NCBI GenBank assembly: GCA_903832875.1
Contig: CAILDA010000050.1
Coordinates: 1 to 33,977 of the forward strand
Reading direction: 5' to 3'
From: an uncultured Micrococcales bacterium
GTDB taxonomy: Bacteria > Actinomycetota > Actinomycetes > Actinomycetales > Microbacteriaceae
Length of the DNA: 33,977 nucleotides
Made by a program: the position numbers and the translations under genes
Notes under the pieces: model-generated
The model's input: the letters and a program-made list of their open reading frames with translations, nothing else
What the model was told of the DNA's origin: nothing
Databases searched by the model: none
Part shown: positions 16,644-23,414 of the stretch, in pieces
How positions within the stretch are numbered: the stretch's first letter is position 1
Layout: the number at the start of each line of letters is the position of its first letter

Positions 16644-19384
16644 CTCCTCGGCGGCTGACTAAGTACCTAGTTGCAGCACTAACTGTGCTGTTGACTTCAC
16701 TTGGGCTGACCGCGATAACTCCAGCTGGTGCTTTAGATGGAAACAAATTTGATCCTGGTTTGATTATCAGCGATAGCGTATTTTTTGATTTTGGAACCAT
16801 GACTGTTGAAGAGATTCAACGATTCTTAGAATCACAAGTTCCGGTTTGTAAATCAGGGACATCAGGCATGCCATGTCTAAGGAATTATCGAGATGATACT
16901 CCAGAGAAAACCGCAGACCCGGGTAAGTGTGCTTATCTGCCTGCGCAGAAAGACATCAGCGCTGCCACCATCATCTATAACATCGCTAGAGCATGTGGAA
17001 TCAATCCGAGGGTGTTACTTGTCACTTTGCAGAAAGAACAAGGTCTAGTTCAAGCCAGTATTCCTTCTCCTTATATGTATCGAGCGGCCATGGGTTATGG
17101 CTGTCCCGATAGTGATCCAGGAATTTGTGGCAAGGTTTGGACTGGACTTTTCAATCAGTTATACAAAGCCGCTGGACAATTTCAGTGGTACGGCGATCCA
17201 AATGGTTCCTTTACTTACCTTCGACCTGGTAGAGAAGTTTCCATTTCCTATCATCCAGATTCGACTAGAAACTGTGGCAAGAAAACTTTCACCCTGAAAA
17301 GTCAGGCAACCGCAAACCTTTACTACTACACACCATTTGTTCCTAACACCGCTGCACTGAGTAACCTCAGAGGAACGGGGGACAGGTGTTCCGCCTATGG
17401 CAATAGAAACTTTTGGCGTTACTACTGGGATTGGTTTGGCTCACCGCTAGGCGGAGGTTTCCTACTAAAGAGCTCTACTAGCGATACTTACTTCGTATCT
17501 AACGACATCAAGTATCCGCTAGCTGATCCTGCTCTTGTTGCTGAGCTTGCTCCACTTGGTCCATTAGGTGAAATCTCTAAAGAGTATCTAGATTCATTCC
17601 CAACTGGTGCGCCGATGACCAGGCTTATCAAAACAGCACCGGTTTCTGGAGTTAGCACCTATTACTTTGTCAGCTCAGGTAAGAAATACGTCGTTGCTAA
17701 CTGTGAACAGGCAACAAACCTAGGGCTTGATTGCAACGCAGCGATTACGTTAACCCAGGTTCAGTTAGACGCTTTACCAACTGGTGCATTCAGACCTGAC
17801 ATCACTGGAATCGTTAAGAGCATTCCAATAGCTCCTGCAACGGCTTCCTATTACATGGTCAATGCTTCGAAGAAGTATCCGGTTGACTGTGGGAAAGCCC
17901 CAGTACTTGGTTTTAGTTGCACGGCAGCTCCGGCATTGGATGACGCTAAGTTGAATGCCCTTGCAACAGTTCGTCTTGGCGTCTCAGGGCTTGGTATTTC
18001 AGCACTAATGAATCTTGAGGGTGGCTCAAGAGTAATTATTCAAGCTGGTCAAAAGCGAGAGATTCTCGATGACGCATCACTTAGTGCAGCAGGTGTTGGA
18101 CCAACTGCTCCATCACCGCTAAAACTTAAAGATTTCAGCTACTTACCGTGGGGTGCACCAATCGCAGTGGATGGCAGTTTGTTTGTTAACCGCGCTCTCC
18201 AGCGCGAAGGTGTCATCGTCAACGGTAAATACTTCGATATCGATCCAGTAACTAGAGCTGAAATAGATTTCACTAAGTTATTTAGACAAACCCCTGGCTC
18301 ATTAGGTGTTGATGGCCTCAGTGCTATTACTAATACAGGTCAAATAAAGACCTTGGTTGTTGACGAAAGGTCTCAACGCTGGTTACTGAACGCCGATGGT
18401 AAAACCAAGGTGGATGACAGTACCAACTGGATTACTGCTGCTAGTCCTATTACGAATGATCTTGCAGATAAGTTCCCAACTCTGGAGCAGAGCATAACTG
18501 GCTTCAACTTTGTTCAAGTCAAAGGACAGAAAACTGTTTACTTACTTAAAGATGGAATTATCAGAGCTACCTATAACGCAGCCGATAGAGACTTATTAGA
18601 TGTTGGCATGAGTTCAACTAATCCAGTGCTCGTTACTGTTTCAGGTTTAACCTTCATCCCTAAAGGAGTCATGGTCTTGCCTGCTGGTCTAGTAGTGAAG
18701 AACAAGCAGACCGGCATAGTTGGGCTAATTGATGGCCCTAGCCGAATAGTCACTATTGCTGAGACTTCAATGGCGCTAACCCTTCCTGAACCAAGAGCAC
18801 TCACTAATTTGCAGCTCATTGGTTATCAAGATCAGGAGGCTTTATCCTCATACAAAGTTTCTTGTGCTGGTCAGAAATACATTGTCGCTAATTCTTTATT
18901 ACATGAGACTCAGGTAGCTGTTGCTAAAGACTTCCCTGGGAAGACAACACCACTTAGTGATGCTAGCTGTGCTCTGTTGACCATCACAGACCAGAGCCTC
19001 GGGCATTATGTTGGTGAAAAGATACTTGACCCAAAAACAAATAAGTTAACTTATAAGGCATACAAGATAACCAAGGGTAAGCGTTACCCATTCAAGAACA
19101 TGGCCTCTTATAAGAAGGACAACCTCACAGAACCACCGCTTATCTGGGTGGACCAGTCATTCCTTAGAAATCTCCAATTAGGAAATGAAATTGGTGGGGT
19201 TACCGTTGATCCCAAACCGGATCCAAAACCAACGCCTAAGCCCAAGCAATACACAATTGTTGCAGGGGATTCACTAAGTTCGATTGCGACCAAGTTCAAT
19301 ACGACGGTCACAAAGATTATGACTTTGAATGGAATTGTAAATGCTGACCGAATCCGAATCGGTCAAGTCTTGAAGCTACCTTAG
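16640..19384 (+). CDS. Large secreted surface protein: N-terminal lysozyme/glucosaminidase-like region, multiple degenerate repeats, proline-rich linker and C-terminal LysM domain
   Basis: 914 aa; signal-like N-terminus; NPRVLLVTLQKEQGLVQ; repeats such as TYYFVSSGKKYVVANCEQATNLGLDC / SYYMVNASKKYPVDCGKAPVLGFSC; linker DPKPDPKPTPKPK; LysM YTIVAGDSLSSIATKFNTTVTKIMTLNGIVNADRIRIGQVLKLP. Confidence 0.82.
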   Translation: MTPRRLTKYLVAALTVLLTSLGLTAITPAGALDGNKFDPGLIISDSVFFDFGTMTVEEIQRFLESQVPVCKSGTSGMPCLRNYRDDTPEKTADPGKCAYLPAQKDISAATIIYNIARACGINPRVLLVTLQKEQGLVQASIPSPYMYRAAMGYGCPDSDPGICGKVWTGLFNQLYKAAGQFQWYGDPNGSFTYLRPGREVSISYHPDSTRNCGKKTFTLKSQATANLYYYTPFVPNTAALSNLRGTGDRCSAYGNRNFWRYYWDWFGSPLGGGFLLKSSTSDTYFVSNDIKYPLADPALVAELAPLGPLGEISKEYLDSFPTGAPMTRLIKTAPVSGVSTYYFVSSGKKYVVANCEQATNLGLDCNAAITLTQVQLDALPTGAFRPDITGIVKSIPIAPATASYYMVNASKKYPVDCGKAPVLGFSCTAAPALDDAKLNALATVRLGVSGLGISALMNLEGGSRVIIQAGQKREILDDASLSAAGVGPTAPSPLKLKDFSYLPWGAPIAVDGSLFVNRALQREGVIVNGKYFDIDPVTRAEIDFTKLFRQTPGSLGVDGLSAITNTGQIKTLVVDERSQRWLLNADGKTKVDDSTNWITAASPITNDLADKFPTLEQSITGFNFVQVKGQKTVYLLKDGIIRATYNAADRDLLDVGMSSTNPVLVTVSGLTFIPKGVMVLPAGLVVKNKQTGIVGLIDGPSRIVTIAETSMALTLPEPRALTNLQLIGYQDQEALSSYKVSCAGQKYIVANSLLHETQVAVAKDFPGKTTPLSDASCALLTITDQSLGHYVGEKILDPKTNKLTYKAYKITKGKRYPFKNMASYKKDNLTEPPLIWVDQSFLRNLQLGNEIGGVTVDPKPDPKPTPKPKQYTIVAGDSLSSIATKFNTTVTKIMTLNGIVNADRIRIGQVLKLP

Positions 19385-20757
19385 CGCCGGAGCATTCGAG
19401 TAATTGGCTTCTTGCTAAGTTTCTCTAAACGATCTCGTTTAGTGCTGCCTAAATCCGTTTCAAGTAGTTCTTCAGGATCATGTGATTTCACTGCAAAGAG
19501 AATCAGCATCATCATCGCTGATTGAATGAGCAATCTAGATTCGGTAACGCCTCTAACCAGCTGAGTTATCAGAACTAGTAATGGCCACAAATACAAAGCA
19601 TTGCTGTGGTGCACCCCTAGACGCCAAGTCTTTACAAAGGTTCTGGCAAGCAAAATAATAAAGAGAACCAGCCCAACTGCACCTAACTGCAACCACATAT
19701 CTAAATATGCGTTGTGGGCTTGGTAGTAAGCCTCACCATTGATAACTACTAAACCTTCATAGGGTTTTACTCCTGGCACCCAAACTCCAGTAAAACCCCA
19801 ACCTTCTAGTGGACGCTGTGAGATTAGCGATAGCACTCGACGCCAGATGTCACTGCGGTGAGTCATATCTGGGCTTTTGCCTAAAAGATCAAAAACAGTC
19901 CTTCGGAATACCAGAACAAAGAACATTGCAACACCGGCTAATGACCAAGCAATTCTGTAATATCGATGACGGGTTGGTTTATCTTTACCTTCGGCAAGAA
20001 GTGACACAACAGCAGCTAGCAAAACTGCAACAGAGGCAAAGATAACTCCAGCTGATTTAGAAACAGCAATCATGGCTACCGATGCAGCCAAGCTGGTGAT
20101 GCTCAACACCTTGCTAGTTTTGGTAATTCCAATTTCAATCGCGAAGGTGATAACACCGATCAAAGCCCAGGCTGCTACCAAGTTCGCATTACCTAGTAAG
20201 CCTTGAATACGACCACCATCAAACAGGTGGCCACTTTGTGCAAAAGCAACTTCGATAGCTGGGTCAACTCCAGAAACTAGTTTTGGTAGTAAGCCTTTGA
20301 AGGTTGAGGTGAAAAGTTCAACTGCGAATGATCCGAAAATAATTATTCTGATTGCGTTTGCAAAGATCTTCAGAATTTCACGCCAGCTAAAAACTGCTGC
20401 AAAGAACAGGGCTATTGCGGTAACCCCGATTTGAATGATGAAGCCGCTAACCGTATCGCTGGCGTAAGCAGACCAAGGTGAGCTTCCGATCATTAGGGCA
20501 AGTAGTAAAGCCAGCTCGATAGGTATTTGCCTTATAACTCTGAACCAGTCGGCCTTTAGAAGAAAATAAACACAGCCCGTAAGACTGGTTACTGCGATAA
20601 CAAGCCAGACTGACCAAACTAAGTTGGCTCTGATGTAATCCTCGGCAAACAAACTGTCGCCGGCAATAAGGGTTAGTAAGGCAAGGTACGCGAAAACCCG
20701 AGGCTGCCACCCCTTGCCTGTAGTTGTCTTTGCAGTATTCATCAGCGTTAGAGGCAA
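19381..20757 (-). CDS. O-antigen ligase / polymerase family membrane protein
   Basis: Polytopic protein with RSDIWRRVLSLISQRPLEGWGFTGVW ... AHNAYLDMWLQLGAVGL. In-frame TTG at 20757 is preceded by AAAGGAGG (minus strand, 20765-20772), favouring it over the track start at 20811. Confidence 0.78.
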   Translation of the reverse strand: MPLTLMNTAKTTTGKGWQPRVFAYLALLTLIAGDSLFAEDYIRANLVWSVWLVIAVTSLTGCVYFLLKADWFRVIRQIPIELALLLALMIGSSPWSAYASDTVSGFIIQIGVTAIALFFAAVFSWREILKIFANAIRIIIFGSFAVELFTSTFKGLLPKLVSGVDPAIEVAFAQSGHLFDGGRIQGLLGNANLVAAWALIGVITFAIEIGITKTSKVLSITSLAASVAMIAVSKSAGVIFASVAVLLAAVVSLLAEGKDKPTRHRYYRIAWSLAGVAMFFVLVFRRTVFDLLGKSPDMTHRSDIWRRVLSLISQRPLEGWGFTGVWVPGVKPYEGLVVINGEAYYQAHNAYLDMWLQLGAVGLVLFIILLARTFVKTWRLGVHHSNALYLWPLLVLITQLVRGVTESRLLIQSAMMMLILFAVKSHDPEELLETDLGSTKRDRLEKLSKKPITRMLRR

Positions 20758-20775
20758 GTCTAAACCTCCTTTGGT

Positions 20776-20790
20776 TAGGCTTGATAAGTG
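20776..20790 (+). promoter_or_regulatory. Candidate leaderless promoter of manA: TAGGCT-N6-GTG
   Basis: TAGGCT TGATAA GTG directly in sequence. Confidence 0.5.
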
Positions 20791-21948
20791 CTCGTAAAAC
20801 TTACCAATCATGCCCTTGACTATGCCTGGGGCTCAAAGAACCTAATCTCTGATTACTTCGGGATTGAGGCTACTGGTAAGCCAATGGCTGAAATTTGGTT
20901 CGGTACCCACGATGGCTCGCCAACTAAGGTAGCGGGATTGGATATTTCGCTGCACGATTTGCTAAGTGCTCAAGGCAGACCAGATCGCCTTGCCTATTTA
21001 TTGAAGATTTTGGCAGCTGGCGCACCACTCTCGATTCAAGCTCACCCTAACCCTGAGCAAGCCCTGGCCGGCTTTGCTAAGGAGAATGCCGCTGGCGTTG
21101 ACATTGCTGCCAATAACCGCAACTACAAAGACGATAGAGCCAAGCCTGAAATGATCGTGGCTTTGACAAAGAGCTTTGAGGCGTTAGTTGGTTTTGCTGA
21201 TTCCCGTCTGGTCATTGAGAAGTTTGCTGAGCTATTAGAAGCAACCGAGTCAGCAAAGCTTAAGAGCGTTCTGACTAGATGGAGCTCTTGGTTAGCCGAA
21301 CCTGATGGCATTGCCAAGGTAACCCTTGATTCACTGAGTTCTGATGACTGCGATGAAGTTTTTATCACTGACCTTATTGATGCAGCGGAACAATGCCCTT
21401 CATTAGTTGATCTTGTTTCTCATCTTGCTTTTCACCATGGCACAGACAGAGGCATTGCAACAGCGCTGCTACTAAATCACATGATTCTCTCTCAAGGCGA
21501 AGCAGTGTTTGTTCCAGCTGGCATGCCTCATGCCTATCTTGCTGGTTTAGGTGTTGAAGTGATGCTGGCTAGTGACAATGTGCTTAGAGGTGGGCTAACA
21601 CCTAAACACGTTGATGTTGCTGAGTTAGCTCAAGTTCTAGTTTTTGAAGCAACCAATCCAGAAGTAGCAAAGACTAAGACTCTTGCGGTTGGTTTTGAAA
21701 GATTTGATTTACCAACACCAGAGTTTGAGTTCTATCGGGCACAGGTTGGTTCGAACAATATGCTTGTGGATTTGAATTTGCCAGGCGATGCCATAGTGCT
21801 TTGCACTCAAGGAGCGGTAGCAGTTAGTTCCAGTAAGGGCGAGCGCGAAGTTATCAACGCCGGCGAAGCTGCTTTCATTTCAGGGGATGCCAGAACCTTT
21901 AGTCTTGCTGGCAATGGAACAGCTTTTATAGCGGTTAGTTCGAAGTAG
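20788..21948 (+). CDS. manA: Mannose-6-phosphate isomerase, class I
   Basis: 386 aa; YAWGSKNLI, AEIWFGTHDGSP, LLKILAAGAPLSIQAHPNPEQA, KPEMIVALT, VFVPAGMPHAYLAGLGVEVMLASDNVLRGGLTPKHVD. Confidence 0.95.
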   Translation: MLVKLTNHALDYAWGSKNLISDYFGIEATGKPMAEIWFGTHDGSPTKVAGLDISLHDLLSAQGRPDRLAYLLKILAAGAPLSIQAHPNPEQALAGFAKENAAGVDIAANNRNYKDDRAKPEMIVALTKSFEALVGFADSRLVIEKFAELLEATESAKLKSVLTRWSSWLAEPDGIAKVTLDSLSSDDCDEVFITDLIDAAEQCPSLVDLVSHLAFHHGTDRGIATALLLNHMILSQGEAVFVPAGMPHAYLAGLGVEVMLASDNVLRGGLTPKHVDVAELAQVLVFEATNPEVAKTKTLAVGFERFDLPTPEFEFYRAQVGSNNMLVDLNLPGDAIVLCTQGAVAVSSSKGEREVINAGEAAFISGDARTFSLAGNGTAFIAVSSK

Positions 21949-22897
21949 CTAGGTAGTGGCTTTTCACGATATCTTGCAGATTGTGTTTTGCTTTCCAACC
22001 AAGAGTGCTTTCAATTCTTGAAACATCAGCACTAAGTGCAGCAGGGTCACCTGGTCTTCTATCCACTAAGTCCACAGCAAAGTCTTTTCCAATAACCTTG
22101 TGAATCGTGTCAATAACCGCAAGAACCGAAGAGCCGGTTCCAGTGCCAACGTTGAAGACAGAGTACTCGCGGTTCTCCTGAGCTAAATAGTCAAGGGCTG
22201 CTAGGTGTGCATCAGCTAAATCTTGGACGTGTATGTAATCACGAACACAACTACCATCTTCAGTTGGCCAGTCAGATCCAAATACTTGGATAGGTTCTTC
22301 ATTTGCGATTGCGTTGAAAGCTATAGGAATTAAGTTAGCAACTCCGGTGTCCGCTAAATCACTAAAGCCAGCACCAGCTACGTTGAAGTATCTAAGTGAA
22401 ACTGTTTTCAGCCCCCAAGCTTTACTGGCAGAGCTCATCATCCATTCGCCAATTAGTTTTGTTTCACCGTAAGGGTTAATTGGCTGGCAGTTGTAATCCT
22501 CAGCAACCTGAGCTACCTCAGGGGATCCATACGTTGCAGCGCTTGAAGAAAAGACCATGTTCATTACTTTTGCTTCGCGCATTGCAACTAGCAGGTTGGT
22601 AACTGAATTCAAATTCTGCTGGTAGTAATACTCAGGGTTAGCAACCGATTCACCGACAGATTTTCTAGCTGCTAGGTGAATCACGCCATCAATCGAGTGA
22701 TCTTTGAAAGCCTGAACTAAAAGAGCAGTCGCCTTTTCTGAGGCAAGATCAACCTGGATTAGGGGAGTATCTCCCAATCTAGATTGCTTGCCATTGCTTA
22801 GATCATCGAGAGCTACCGCCTGGTGACCTGCAGATACAAGGGCTCGAACCACGTGCGAACCGATGTATCCAGCTCCACCGGTAACCAAAATCTTCAT
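21935..22897 (-). CDS. galE: UDP-glucose 4-epimerase
   Basis: 320 aa; KILVTGGAGYIGSHVVRAL, FSSSAATYGSP, NPYGETKLIGEWM, LRYFNVAGA, DGSCVRDYIHVQDLADAH. Overlaps the manA 3' end by 14 nt (convergent). Confidence 0.95.
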   Translation of the reverse strand: MKILVTGGAGYIGSHVVRALVSAGHQAVALDDLSNGKQSRLGDTPLIQVDLASEKATALLVQAFKDHSIDGVIHLAARKSVGESVANPEYYYQQNLNSVTNLLVAMREAKVMNMVFSSSAATYGSPEVAQVAEDYNCQPINPYGETKLIGEWMMSSASKAWGLKTVSLRYFNVAGAGFSDLADTGVANLIPIAFNAIANEEPIQVFGSDWPTEDGSCVRDYIHVQDLADAHLAALDYLAQENREYSVFNVGTGTGSSVLAVIDTIHKVIGKDFAVDLVDRRPGDPAALSADVSRIESTLGWKAKHNLQDIVKSHYLATSN

Positions 22898-22909
22898 GAG
22901 ACAAGGTTA
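22895..22909 (-). promoter_or_regulatory. Candidate leaderless promoter of galE: TAACCT-N6-ATG
   Basis: Minus-strand TAACCT TGTCTC ATG. Confidence 0.4.
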
Positions 22910-23000
22910 TCTGCGTAATTGAGGGCAAAATACCCTCAAAAAGAGCCAAAACCCTAATGTAAAGGGTTGATAACACCTTTGGATTTGACCTTCTGTCAAC

Positions 23001-23030
23001 TTGACACCACAATACTTACATCGCTGTAAT
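23001..23030 (+). promoter_or_regulatory. Sigma-70-like promoter of the whiB-like gene
   Basis: TTGACA (23001-23006), 18-nt spacer, TGTAAT (23025-23030). Confidence 0.65.
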
Positions 23031-23079
23031 TACAACAGTGAAACCCAGCTGGTTGCTGGAGTCCCCTGGAAGGAACTGG

Positions 23080-23394
23080 ATGTCCCAGAACGAAGACCGT
23101 AGCGGTGTAGCCGATGACTGGTTTATTGACCCAATTTTGTTACGCCTTATCGGTGGAGATCCAAGCGCCGACACTAACGCTCTAGCTTGGCAGCGAGATG
23201 CTCTTTGCTCACAGACAGACCCTGAAGCTTTCTTCCCTGAAAAGGGAGGCTCAACCAGAGACGCTAAACGTATCTGCTCAGGTTGCGATGTTCGTCAGCA
23301 GTGCTTGGACTATGCACTGCAGAACGATGAGCGCTTTGGAATCTGGGGCGGTTTATCAGAGCGTGAGCGCCGCAAGCTAAAGAAGCGCGCCTAG
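23080..23394 (+). CDS. whiB: WhiB-family iron-sulfur transcription factor
   Basis: ALCSQTDPEAFFPEKGGSTRDAKRICSGCDVRQQCLDYAL ... FGIWGGLSERERRKLKKR: four Cys, CxxCx5C and GIWGG. ATG at 23080 has GGAAGGA 5 nt upstream; track GTG at 23038 is an alternative start. Confidence 0.93.
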   Translation: MSQNEDRSGVADDWFIDPILLRLIGGDPSADTNALAWQRDALCSQTDPEAFFPEKGGSTRDAKRICSGCDVRQQCLDYALQNDERFGIWGGLSERERRKLKKRA

Positions 23395-23414
23395 CTAAAG
23401 GCCAGGCCAAGCTC

